Below are positions 11,248 to 22,983 of a DNA stretch of 64,000 bases, one piece after another. This stretch comes from Neurospora tetraspora. Lineage: Eukaryota > Ascomycota > Sordariomycetes > Sordariales > Sordariaceae. The notes below the pieces were generated by a model. The model saw nothing but the letters and a program-made list of their open reading frames with translations. It was not told where the DNA came from and did not search any database. Numbering within the stretch: position 1 is the stretch's first letter; each line of letters opens with the position of its first letter. Position numbers and translations under genes: made by a program. The stretch lies in assembly GCF_033439725.1 (NCBI RefSeq), contig NW_026944389.1, positions 2,480,001-2,544,000 on the forward strand. The letters are read 5' to 3'.

Positions 11248-14200
11248 TCAAATCTCCCTACACCACCTCGCCAACACATTCCCCAACTTCACCGCCCCCG
11301 GAATCTCCTCCAACGCCACATCAACCCTCCACATCTTCCCTTCCAGGCCACCTCCGCTCTGCCCCAGCGTCGCTCCAGCTCCCTTAGCATTCGCCCCACC
11401 ACCGCCCAGCGAGCCCGCAGCAGGCACGAGCAAACCCAAGGTAACCAGCCTCTCCCATGCGATGCCCGCGATGCCGCGGCCCCAGACCCTGGACCCGCCG
11501 CCGAGAGCGAGTAAGCCCGCGCTGGCGCTCTGCACGCGCACCCGGCTCATGAGCGACGTGTACTCGTCGTAGGCCATGGCGAAGTTGACCGTGTCGGTGT
11601 GGGCGACGATGTCGAGGCGGGCGGCGGCGATGAGCATGGAGAGGTCGAGGTCGGAGAGGGAGGCAAGGAGGTGGAGCTTGGAGTCGGGGGGTTCGGTGGT
11701 GATGAGGGTGTGAGTGAGGGAAGAGGGGGAGGGTGCCACTGGAGCTGGAGGTATCCTCAGGGTCGGAGAGGAGGGGGAGAGGGTTGATAGGGGGAGGATG
11801 CAAGAGGTTAGGAAGGCGGGGACGGATTTGGTGCTGTAGAAGTGAGATTCTAGGTGGTGTTGGAAGGCGGCGGTTTTGTGGAGGGCCTGTCGTTAATATG
11901 TTAGCACATGGTTCTAAATGGACGAAGAAAAGTAAAACGGATGGCGAGAAAAGGTACTGGGGAATGCAACTCACCGTGACCTTTCCATTCCACCACTCCG
12001 AAAACTCAGTATGGCCTTCCACCGCCTGGGCAATCCCCTCCGCCTCCATATCCTCCTTATCAACCACCAAACCCTGCTTGCAAATCTCCCAATACGCAGG
12101 CAAGCTCTTCGGCAAAGACAGATACACGTATCGATGGCTGAACCGACTCTTGACTCGCTTCTCGAGACTCTCAACAACATCAATCCTCGTTGTAAGGCCC
12201 AGCACGGCAATGGGCGCCTTTCTAGCCTGGGCAATATCAAACAAGTTGTACAGTAATGTTTGTCTGGCATGTGTGGCGAATAGATCAAACTCGTCGATCA
12301 AGAAGATGATAGACCTAGACGTCACGCCATCCTGTGGTGTCAGCCCAATCTCGGCAGGGTGAGATAAAAGCGCCAGCAAGGACGCCATGGTGTCGGCGTG
12401 GTTGTTGGTGGTCTTGTTGATGAGCTCGTCCTCGACGGCCATCTCCTTGCCGAGCTGGCGCCAGATCTCTCGGAGAGCCAGTTTGTCGTCCGTGTGGATG
12501 AAGCCGTTCAACCTCACCACGTGGAACTCATTCTTGTGCTGTGCGGACATGTCGGATATGATAGACTCGACCAGCTACAACGGCAATTCACTGTTAGATC
12601 TAGTTCACCGATGTATTAAAGTTGCAAACACAGAGACCGCTGCTTACCGTCGTTTTCCCACTTCCTCGGGCGCCAATAACCATCATGGAGTTACCTTCAC
12701 CTGCCACAATAGTCTGCTCCACCAACTGGCAAGTCTTCGCATAAGCCTCCTCCTGACCGCGCAGCTTGATCCGCCGCCTACCCGTACAGCGCTCGACCAG
12801 GACTCGCTGCAGGGATCGTAGATGCCGCTCAAAGTTTGGAATATCCGGTACCTTCTCTTCGGGTGCCGCCTCAATCGTGGCCATCGTTTCTTCCTCTTTG
12901 CGCGTCGCTGTCACGCCACCAGCTGACGACGTCACAGCCTTCTTCTTCTCCTTGTCTTTGCCTAGCTCCACACACTCCCGGCAGAACCAGTCTCCCTTGG
13001 GAAGACGAGGGATACCGTAGCACTTTTGGTGAACGGCCTTGTCGCAGCCATCGCAGAAGACAATCTGGTTACCTTTTCTGGTATCCGGCTTTGAACAGAT
13101 TACACAGACTTCGTCCTCATCGCTCCCATCCGCTTCTGAGTCCACCTCTTCATCCTCTGCTGCCGCATCCTCGTCGTCCTCGTCGTCCACGGTCGGTGAT
13201 TCAGGCTCGACTCCGTTCTCTCGGGGTACCTGCTTCTTCTTCTTCGTTGGCAGGTCCTCAAACGTAATTTCAGTCGACCTCCCTTCCCGTTCCTCCTCCT
13301 CTTCGTCAGACCTGCTGAAGGCCACGGTCTTGCGCAATCGATCGCCATCATCACCCAGTCTCTTTTTCTGGGGACTCAGTATCCCCTTGAGTTCTTGTTT
13401 TTCACCGACCGGCTGGCTCTTCTTTCCATCCTCGTAATCCAGGTCCGCCAGAAGCTGGTCATCGACCGCGTCATCGGGTTCCTCTTCAGAATCGCTGATT
13501 TCCACCAAGTCTGCTGATTTCTTTTTTCCCGACCTTGGTTGCCGTCGAGAAACCTTCGCAGGAGCAGAATCGGTCTCCTTTTCCGCTGCGATTCTGTCAG
13601 CCTTCCTCGGCCGGCCGCGTTTCTTGGGTGGGGGTGGATCAGTCGCTGCCTCAGCTGTTTCCTTCTGTTTCCGCTGCCGGCCGCCCTTCTTCTTTTCCGG
13701 CTGCTTCTCCTTCACCGGTTGATGATCCGCCACCCCATTAAGCTTCAATTCATCCTCCGAATCATCAGGGACTTCGTAAATGTCGTCCGCAGCCCTTGAC
13801 TTCTTGCTGCCTCCCCGTCGCTGTTTCGCCTGCCCTTCCAGCCGCCCTTCCACTACCTCCTCTCCCTCACTATTAAGCACCTTAGCAGGAGGAGGCGATG
13901 GATTTTCTGACCCTTTGCCATCCTTGCCCGCCGTCGCCGTCTTCGGACCAAGGCTCCTCCACGTTTCCTCAAACACCAGTTTCTTAGCAGGTGGTCGTTC
14001 GACGATGAACCTCTTCTTGCCCGTGGCGACAGGAGTCTGTTTGGGAGTCTGTTTTGCTGCTGCTTGCTGCTTTGCTGCGCTGCGGCGGGCTGATGTCCTG
14101 ACTCCGGCTGGTGTCGCTACGACCGGTGGGGTAGTAGGCAATCCGAGGACGGGGCTACTGGCCGCGAACGGGTCCAAACCTCCTCCTGCCGGACCGGTTG

Positions 14201-14408
14201 GCGATGAGAATGCGCCCATGCCCATGGCTTGTTGATCGAAGACATTGCTCAGTCGCTGCCTTTTGGATTTGCTAATGGCACTGACCATTCCTCCTCCCGG
14301 TGTCGATGTTGGTGGTGCCCTGTTCTCATCGGTGGTCTCTTCGTCCTGCAGACGGGATCGGGGTCGTTTCATCCCTGTTGTGAGAGTGTCGCTGCTTTTG
14401 GGAGGCAT
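11248..14408 (-). CDS. ORC4: Origin recognition complex subunit 4 with PHD finger and AT-hook
   Basis: Three exons (14408-12648, 12574-11975, 11886-11248) encode 999 residues; introns are 73 and 88 nt, both in phase 0. The N-terminal 580 residues are basic and acidic low complexity with one AT-hook-like motif, KKRGRPRK, near residue 262. A C4HC3 PHD finger follows at about 433-479 (VCVICSKPD, FCDGCDKAVHQKC, WFCREC). The AAA+ module has Walker A GARGSGKTT, with the first intron falling right after it, and Walker B IIFLIDEFDLF near 676. The conserved ORC4 segment around RFSHRYVYL and the winged-helix C-terminus complete it. Orc4 is an ATPase subunit of the complex that binds replication origins and loads MCM. 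Yeast and human Orc4 are under 550 residues, so the N-terminal half is an extension. Fission-yeast Orc4 carries AT-hooks in the corresponding place (established knowledge); the PHD finger suggests histone-tail reading (inference). Confidence 0.93.
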
Positions 14409-15265
14409 GGTGCCGGAGAAGAAAAGTGAATGCTTTGTTTATTTGGCAGACTTTTGTTTATATAAATGGTGAGTAATGGGCGAAGCGTCAAAAATTCCGT
14501 TGGGGTTGTTGGGTTGAAGACAATCGTCTTGGTAAATGCAGTGCTATTATTCCAAAGTCCACAAATGAAGTGAGGTTGACAGTGAGTTGCAATGACGGTC
14601 AATAAGATTCCAGACGCGTCCCGCTGCTGCCAACTTGGGATGCCAAGCGCGTTCCACTTTATTTGGTGGGATGTCTGGGTTCCGTTATTCGCACAGTGCC
14701 CGCTGTACGTAAAGTCCTAATTCCCGGCCATCCACAACCCATCACCTTTGGAAGTCACTCCTTCTTTCAAAGAGTTCATATATGGATATACTCCTTCGGC
14801 TTCAGAGATCTCACAATATATTGTCATTGTACGCATAGTACAGGGCTGTCTTAAGCGCTATTCATTATCATACCCTTCGAAGGGGATTCATTATGTGTTC
14901 TATATATCACAGAGCAAAGCCCCCGTACCAAGGTACCCCCGGATGCAAGTCTATATCCAGACCAACGAATGCTTCTTCTGCTTCCTCAAGAACGCCGTAG
15001 ATGAAACGACACAAGGTTAAGGATAATGTCTAAACAATGATGCAATGCAGTTTTATGCAAAAAGGATTTCGCGCACCGTCACCACAATGGGACGAATTGT
15101 ACGTGAAATGCCAAAAAAAGAAAGACGAATAACAAGTTCAGGGGTATGTATCTCCTCCTCGTCCGCAACCTCTCCTTTCCAGTACATGTATGCAAATATT
15201 CGTCCACTGTCGTGCTTCTCGTTGCTTCCTTTTGAAAAAGTAGTGCCCCTCAACCTGCTGCCGAC
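14409..15265. other. Promoter of ORC4 and 3' flank of the CSC1-like gene
   Basis: No gene is supported here. The region lies between the 5' end of ORC4 and the stop of the CSC1-like gene, both on the minus strand. Nothing else notable was seen. Confidence 0.45.
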
Positions 15266-18200
15266 TTATAGGTTGATAATGTCCACCTCCGAAAAGTCAG
15301 GCGGGTTGCGACCATACACTACACGCACTTTACTGTCTAGCGCAGTGCCCTCGTTGCTGATCCAAATGTACTTGCTAAACTCCTTCGTCCGCTTGATCTC
15401 ATCGTCGCTCACACCGAGATCATCACGAGGAATCCAGACCGTGGGGCGACGGGCTCGTAGCGCATAGTGTTGGAATGCTTTGCGTACAAGTACGTCGCGC
15501 TCCTCTGGGGTAAGATCCTCGATTTCGTCGTGATAGCCGCCGAACAACGCATCTCCTATCGCCCGTTGTGCTTCTATGTCCTTCTGGCGGCGTTCGTTGC
15601 GATAGATGGTGGCTGTGCGCAGATTGTCTTCCGCCTTGCCAAACGCCGCTTGCCGAACCTGTCTGCCGCCTCGTACTGCCCAACTACCAGCGTGGACGAT
15701 ACCCCTGACTGGGTTAAGCTTTCCGAGTCGAGACAGGCTATCGGCTTCTGACTTGGTTCTCTTGTGCAAGTTCCGAAGCTCAATATCTTTTCCATCGCTC
15801 GCACCAGGAGCTGACCGATTGAGCGCAGTAGCTTCGTCGTCATCCCGGATAATACCCAGTCTTCGTTCCTGGGCGCGCTGGAAAGCTTCGTCGCGGATAA
15901 CGGCCTCGTCTTCAAATGTGATAGGGAGGTACCGAAGGAGGGGCCCGAAGGAACGGTTCAGGAGATACTGGTACAGAATGGTTAAGAAAAGGGCAATGAT
16001 CATGATGATGGCCTGAGGGACGCAGGCGACTTGATCATTTTCATCCACTGCCAGGAAGAAGAGACCAATAAGGCAGAGCTCCATGACGTAGAGACCGGTA
16101 AATGTCTGGTTGATAGCCCGCGGGTACAAAACACCACCGGTGTCGGTCCGGAAACGAGTAACGTAGAGCATGTTGTACCTGTGCGCACACCATAAGAGTG
16201 CAAACGTGATGATGGCGAAAATCGAAATGAGAGGCGCCACAACGGAGTAGATCAGAGCGATGCAGGCGAAGTTGGTGTAAACTGGGAAGAATGATCCCCA
16301 AGTGACGCTTGGGAGTTGAGTATTGCGCGTCCATTTGGCCCGTGCCGTGTTGTCCATGATACGAGCCATAACGTACCACATGAACAACGTGCCGATCTGA
16401 AGAAGCGTTCCCGAACTGGTTGACAACGCCTGGAGAATCATGTAACTGAAAAAGTAGTTCGCGGCTTTGGGGAGGTTCTCTGCCAAAACTTCAGGGGTAC
16501 TAGTGATATTCTGCGTAATGTTGGCAATCGTCTGAAATGTACTTGAGGTGATGGAAACGACGAGGAACACCTGTACGAAGAGGAACGCAAAGTAGTATGT
16601 CTGCACCGTCTCCGTCGTTTGCGAGCCAGTCTTTGCGCCTTGGAAAGTTGCGAGCCAGTCCAGTGCTATTGGAACCAAAATCAACAGGATCGCAAGGACA
16701 GCAGCGGGCAAGACACCAGCCACACCCTTAATAACGTTGTGAACCGTTTTGTTGACGACAAGCCAATGGAGCCAACTATACTTCTCCATCAGGGCATCGA
16801 GCTGCGCCAGCGACGCTGTCCACGCGACGGGGAAAGCCCACAGGATAAGCATACCAACCACCACAGCGAATACGAGAGCACTTCGCGCCCATTCGTGCCA
16901 CCATTTGATGGCCATGTTGTCCCAGATGACGTCGTTGGGCGAGATTTCGACCGTGCGAGGGGCCATTTGCTTAGGGATATGGTAAGTAACTGATTGGCAA
17001 GCCATATGTGCCGCGACTTGGTGGTTGAACTGAATAAAAGCCGAGTTCATGATAGGATACCGCTCCGGATGCTGCTGGTCCTCCTCGATTTCGAGGTTCA
17101 GCTTTGCCAGCTCGGCCCGGCACCAGTAGATGGTATCGACCTTCTTGTTCACCAAAGGCAAAGCTGGAAGCCAACCAGGTGTCCAGTCGAAGAGCGCCAA
17201 ACGATGATGAGGCCGGTCCTTAGCCGAAAGCCACTTTTCCCATTCGGCGCCTTCCTCCTTTTCTGTTGCGTAATCTTTCGTAAACGCGGGAGGATACTCT
17301 ACATCCTCGATATCGCTGTGGTAGAAGGGGATAGCAGCCTTGAATTTCTGCCACTTTGTCCTCTCGACCTTCCAAGGGTAGTCCTCGCGTTCATAACCTT
17401 GGGGAACCGGAGACACATAACCCCCCGACGGAGGCTTCCAGAACTCGTACCACCTGGTCTTCTCAGTGATGTACATATCGTTTAAGTTTGAGACTTTGCG
17501 AGTGGTGTTACCCATTGTTCGTGGGTCCGACTCCTTCTGTGGCGCCGAAGCTTGGGAGGCTTCAGAGAGGGTATGGGCGTGGCGAGCTTGAGATGCGTGC
17601 AACGGAGTCTCAGATGCAAACGACGGTTTAGGTTGTGCGTCGTCATCTTCTGGATGCAGTTTGGAGTCGTATTCGGAGCTTGTGGAGCTTGTTGGCGATG
17701 GTTGTACTCCGTCTTTGACGAAGTCAAAGCCGCCTGTACCCTCCAACTCTCCTTCGACATTCTGTTGAAGGGCTTTGGGAAGGACAAGAATGTTGTGCCC
17801 GGCTTCTCCAACAAAATCAACTCCCTTCTTGAGTCCTCTTCCTAGGTTTTCGCCTACTTTGAAGAGACCGTTCCCGTCCCGCGGGCCGTGATGCGGAGAC
17901 TCTTCGCTTTCGCCCTCTTGGATATCGTCCAGCCCCTTACCCTCTGGCTTCTCTCCCTCGTGAACGGCCGTCGCAATATCATGCGGCACGGACTCGTGGT
18001 CTCCTACACTTAAGCCTCCGTTGTCCTCGGCACGTCGTTTAGCCTCATCGTCCTCGGCTTTTGCACGATGTTTCCGTTCCTTCTTCGATTCTGTCTTGAC
18101 CTGATGAGCTTTGCGGACCCTCTTCTCCTCCAAACTCCTTTGTTTCAACTGTCTTCGCTTTGCCTCGCGGATCAGCTCTGTCTCGGCCTCTTCGAGCTGC

Positions 18201-19254
18201 TGATGAATTGCATCACGCCTGTGGATCTTCTCGAGAAGTTTGGTAAAGTCCCGTGTCAGCCAGACATTTCTAATGCCGCCAGGGAAGACGTCAAACAATC
18301 CCCTCAAAGCATGCTCGGTGAGCCACTTGTCGGGAATCGAGCTCACGAGGACTGTGTTTGCTGATGCGCGCAATCGATGTTCGGCACTGGTGAGATAGTC
18401 TTGGCGGATTTTGACGTATACGCGGAGCTCGGCGAAGAAGACGCCACAGACCCAGATAATGACGAGAAGAGCTAGAATCAGATGGGCCCAGCGTCGGCGG
18501 TAGTGTTCTGGACGGAGATTGCCCCAGGCCAATGTATCCAAGCCCGTGGGGACGTCAGAGTCGTCTGTATCCGTGGTGTTGGTGTCAATCACCTGTTGGC
18601 CGAGTCCCCCAACGTAATTGATAGGTATCAAGATGGGAATGACGACAAGGGCGATGGGAATGAACAAGACCAGCAGAGTCTGGAGGTATCGGAGGAAGAA
18701 GTAGGCATCGAGACCGCATTTCTTGATGATTTCACGGTCGTTGTATCTGAGCACGGTGGATAGTAGGTTCCATGGACTCGCAGGTGGAGGTTCTGTCCTT
18801 TCGCGTTCGGGAACGAGGTAGGTCTTGGGTTTACTGTTGCGCGATAAGTGTTAGTAGGAACTAGTCTGAGCTGCAAGGTGGGTGGTACTTACAAGATCCT
18901 GGCTAGTTTATGTCGTAGGAGCAAGAACAGTCCCATCTGGACGCCAAAAACGACCAACGAAGTAGCCAAGGCAGTAAGAAAGGCCACAAGACTGATGCCT
19001 CCGAATTTCTGGGCTGAGCCTGCTGAGTCGTTATTGGGTATTTGTTTGGCGGGGCCGTGTGTTGTTGTTGTTGTTGTTGTAAGCACTCTCGATGACGTCG
19101 AGCTACTCGAGGAAGATGTTAAACTCGCTGACGATGTTATTGTTGTCGCCAAGGCGGATGATATAGTTGATAATATAGATCCCGATACGGATGCTGTCGA
19201 TACCGCGGTCGATACGGCCGTTGGCAGCGTCGAAAGAACTGTGGAGGAAGCCAT
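15266..19254 (-). CDS. CSC1/OSCA-type calcium-permeable osmosensitive channel (DUF221 family)
   Basis: Two exons, 19254-18893 and 18833-15266, give 1309 residues. The 59-nt intron has donor GTAAGT, branch CTAAC and acceptor CAG, and joins HKLARI to FKPKTYLVPE. The protein has a Ser/Thr-rich extracellular N-terminus including a run of seven Thr, a first membrane segment near 85-110, and further ones near 135-170 and 210-235. A long cytosolic region (about 240-750) carries an expanded, charged, low-complexity insert. A 7-TM core lies at about 750-1085, starting after NDVIWDNMA. The PHM7-type C-terminal extension ends with RPTVWIPRDDLG and VVYGRNPPDFSEVD. The RSN1_TM, PHM7_cyt, RSN1_7TM and PHM7_ext order matches fungal CSC1/PHM7/RSN1 proteins, relatives of plant OSCA and animal TMEM63, which open on hyperosmotic or mechanical stress. 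The cytosolic insert is longer than in yeast homologues. Confidence 0.92.
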
Positions 19255-22007
19255 GGTGGCTGGTGAAATCTGACGGCCTCTATGGGCGTCGAGGTTTGTG
19301 GTGGAAAGATATCGGTGGTATACCTAGACGGAAATACTCGATCGGGAAAGGGCTGAGGAAGGTATGTTAAGTTCGAAGCAATGGGTCGCAGACCGCTGTT
19401 TGCAGGCGAACCCGAAGCTAGAGTGACGGCGCGACTAGGAGGATGTTGGAAGCGAAGGCATCGGCTGTCTTTTGTGTTGTTTATCCACACAAAGCCTTGG
19501 AGAAGCCGAGATGATTATTCCTTGGCCAGGCACATATACCCCTTTCCCAGCCAGTGGGATGGTTGGTACAGGAGGAGTCGTCGATCTTTGTGTGTTGCTT
19601 TGTGGTATCACGGGGAGGACAATGGGAACAATAGCGGAAGGCGAGATGGGTGTCCAAAGGTGAGTTGTGAGTTAAGGACAAGGGGAAGAATAGTAGACCA
19701 GCCGCGAAGGGTTGCAGAATTAGGCGGATGGATAGATGATTAGAGGAAGTAGCCCTATGATAAATCTGAGGGACTTGGGATGAAAAGATGGCAGTGAACC
19801 AGGAGAATGGGAAGTATGATCGACAGACAAGAAAATAGGAGCGAGGTCCGTCAAGCGAGACTAGAGGTGGTTCGGGGAGGAAATCGAGGAAACGAAAACT
19901 GGTGTTATCGCTGAGAATCTGGCCCTAGCATCCAGTGACGCTATCAGTCCCCCATGACGAACCAAAAGGAGTCAAAAGGATTGACAGTCTCCGGGAGCGC
20001 TTGCTTCGCTGGAGCACGGGCGTGGTCTTGAAACTTTTTCGTTGCGGGCCGTTTGCCGGTTGGCTGGTGGCCTTCGTTGCTCAGTTCATCTCAAGAATGT
20101 CCCTGAAGACGACGCACAAGATGGGTCAAGATCGGGGTCGCCATGGGGCCAAGCGGGACGGGTTCCAGTGGGCCATGTGCAACGAATGTCTTGCTTCTGA
20201 TCTGATTGGGCCCGGCACCAAAGTACCCTGGTGACGTCTGCGGCTGCCCTTGTGGCCAATCATATTGCAGTATTGGTGCTCAACCCCATGTCCGGCGTCA
20301 CTTGCAGCATGCCCCTGAAATCCAATTGTTCGTTGCGCGCCTGTGAATCCTGATTTCCTTATGTCGCTCGTTCCATTGGTTGACATGGTTGGTTGGTGAC
20401 ATGTCCATTGTATCGAGGACAACAAAGCCGCAGACGCGCGCTTGACTGTTCAGTTCTTGATAAAAACCACAACGGCTCGTTTCTCACTCTGTCTATGAAA
20501 CATCCTTGCGTAACTCAACAACGGACGAGCCCGTTGTGGCTCTTCACACGAAATGGTCTTAGTGCCCCTGAACGACCAGGCGTGCATGGCTGTACAACCG
20601 CAACCGAGCTCCGAAAACCACTCGGCGGAGATTTGTGCGTCCTCTAGTGTGGACTTTGGAAGCCTTGGACTAATTTCCGCTGGAACTTGGCACGCCGACC
20701 TTCCCTAGCACCCTCCTTTCTACTCTACACGACGCTATTGACGAGTAGTCGAACTCGTGATGGGATATGTATGCGCGATTGATGGATAAACGGACAAAAC
20801 AAGTTGTGCCCTCACACTTTTGTTGTTCTTGTTCACGGAGGGCATGACGCAACAATGGGAAACAAAGACTTGGCAATGCGCCTGCATAATGCAATCCACG
20901 CAGCACAAGAAGGGCTCCGTCGCAACACTGCAGCAAAGTGCAAATAATGCCACCGCACCGGCAGTCAGCTGCCAAGCACGCGTCCTTGCATTCCTCCATA
21001 AGAAAATGCCGATAGATTTTCGAGCCACAGAAATGTAAAGCTAGAGTGAGGCGAGCCCAAGAAGAGGCGACAGATGTTGACTTTCCCAACTGGAGCTATG
21101 GTGTTTTCCGTGCGCAGGTAAATGGAGACTCGTTGGCGAGATTGTCCCGTCGACATAGGAGGCCTCTCTTTACTTCACAAAACCAGTACTTATCGCGAGT
21201 GCATGGTAGAGGTACTGTTGAGTGCCCAGCTAGGGTGCACGAGCCTCCTTCTTGTGGTGCGCGGGCCGTTCTGAGCTCCCGCTTGAACGCAAACATCGCG
21301 GTAACAAATCCGAGCTCAATATCTATCGCGGTGGTTGAAACAAGGGAGATTATATATAGGGAATTTCACTCAGAGTAGACTTCTTGCGGTTTGTTTATAA
21401 AGATAACCCGCCCGCACCATCATGGATCTGCCCTTTTTTCGGGGAATCAGGGGAATGATGCTGGTGGCATCTCCTCGGGCTTTGCGTGCGCCGTGGGAGC
21501 AACCTTTGATGGCCCACAGACCAAACAACAACGGAAGCCAGCAACCATGATATTTTTCGGATATACCTGAAAATAACACCGGTTTGTCTCGCTCCCATCC
21601 ATGCCTGGGATCAGATAATGACCGAGCCGGTGGCCAGGGGCATTCCCTCAATGTTGCCTTACCCGCCGAGATGCTAAAATCCACCCCAAGGTTTCCCCGA
21701 AGATGGTACCTGAAGATTGCTAACAACCAATATCACCGATATCGCATGTTCTTGGACGGGCATACAGCTTAGAAGACGAGGCCCATCTGTCTAGCATCTA
21801 TAAAACACTGAATGAAGACGGTACAGACCTCTGATGACAAGTCAAGACAGCCCGGTGTTGACATGGCCAAAAGCAGCTCTCCAATCCCGGACAAACATAT
21901 TTCCCCAGTACAGCGTCAACTTGGTCAAGTACCTTGTTACCAACGGACACTTCCCGCAAAGAACGGCCTAGAAGATCGCGGCAGTTCCCCCGCACTTCCA
22001 CTTTGGG

Positions 22008-22017
22008 GGACCTCCTC
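22008..22017. repeat. Target-site duplication, left copy
   Basis: GGACCTCCTC directly abuts the left inverted repeat. An identical copy at 22525-22534 directly abuts the right one. Ten perfect base pairs in direct orientation mark the insertion site of the element between them. Confidence 0.8.
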
Positions 22018-22524
22018 GAGGCGGATAAAGTGACCATATAGCGGGAGAAAGTGACCATATCTAACCCAAAGGAGAAGTGCACTCAACCTGCACCAACAGC
22101 ACTACTACCGCGACCACCACTTTCCATCGTCACCTTGAAGTGAGAATTGAAGTTTTCAATCCCTGATTCCTCTCTGGCCTTTGAAGGTGTCGCAGTACAA
22201 ACTTGAGAAGCAAGACTCGAACGGCTTAACGGGTTGAGATACTTGCCTGAAAGACTTGGGCTCCTAGGTGGATTCTGGCCTTGAGCTTCCCGTTACTTGG
22301 ACCCTCTTAGCAACCGAACTAGAAAAAAGAAGGGCAATGGAAACTGGGTTTCAAGGCCATAGGGATCCGTTCTTCTCCTTTGACTATCGATTCTCATCTT
22401 CCGTCGCGGTCGCGTGTATGTGCGAAGATAGATTGTTGATGTCTTTGGCTGTAGTGTAAAGATGTATCTCCTTTGGGTTAGATACGGTCACTCTATCAGA
22501 TTACACGGTCACTTTATCCGCCTC
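22018..22524. mobile_element. 507-bp Mutator-like nonautonomous element
   Basis: The 58-bp terminal inverted repeats (22018-22075 and 22467-22524) match at 49 of 58 positions, starting GAGGCGGATAAAGTGACC and ending in AACCCAAAGGAGA. Each arm contains two copies of a GTGACC-centred motif, a plausible transposase-binding repeat. It is flanked on both sides by the identical 10-bp sequence GGACCTCCTC (22008-22017 and 22525-22534). The interior has no long frame. A 9-11 bp duplication points to the MULE superfamily, so this is inferred to be a MULE-type MITE. It lies 460 bp upstream of the FAD monooxygenase start codon and is not noticeably RIP-damaged. Confidence 0.82.
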
Positions 22525-22983
22525 GGACCTCCTCCCCCAGGTTTTCCAGTTCCGCCGCTCCGACCCCACACCCCAACTCCGCCTTGGAGTTCATTTTTCT
22601 TCTTCACTGGGAGACCGGCCACGACATCCAATTGTTACGGGGTTAGTTCCGGCGGATGGTGGGAAGAAAATGGAAAAGTGTGATAGCAGCGTGTATGGTT
22701 TTCCCGCGTTCTCTTATCCTGGATCCCACCTCTTCGGTTTAGATCTCACTCTCGATACCCGGGGTCACATCGATGTTATGTGATTTAGTGGTTCATATAT
22801 GAGCCAGCAGTCGAAAATGGATAGCTTTACTACTTTTAGCTGCCGAGGTGGGATACTATAACACAGCTTCGTCCTCTTCTTCCATGTTCGTGATTTGAAC
22901 TTTCATTCTTCTTTTCTGTTCTTGGATCTTGACCTCCAGTTTGAATCTCAACATCACAAATACTTTTATCGACCAGCTTTACA

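Larger units (their letters stand above)
19255..22983. other. Long intergenic region between divergent genes
   Basis: This lies between the divergently transcribed CSC1-like gene (-) and FAD monooxygenase (+). The only structured item I find is the transposable element at 22018-22524. All open frames are short and mutually overlapping. Confidence 0.5.
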
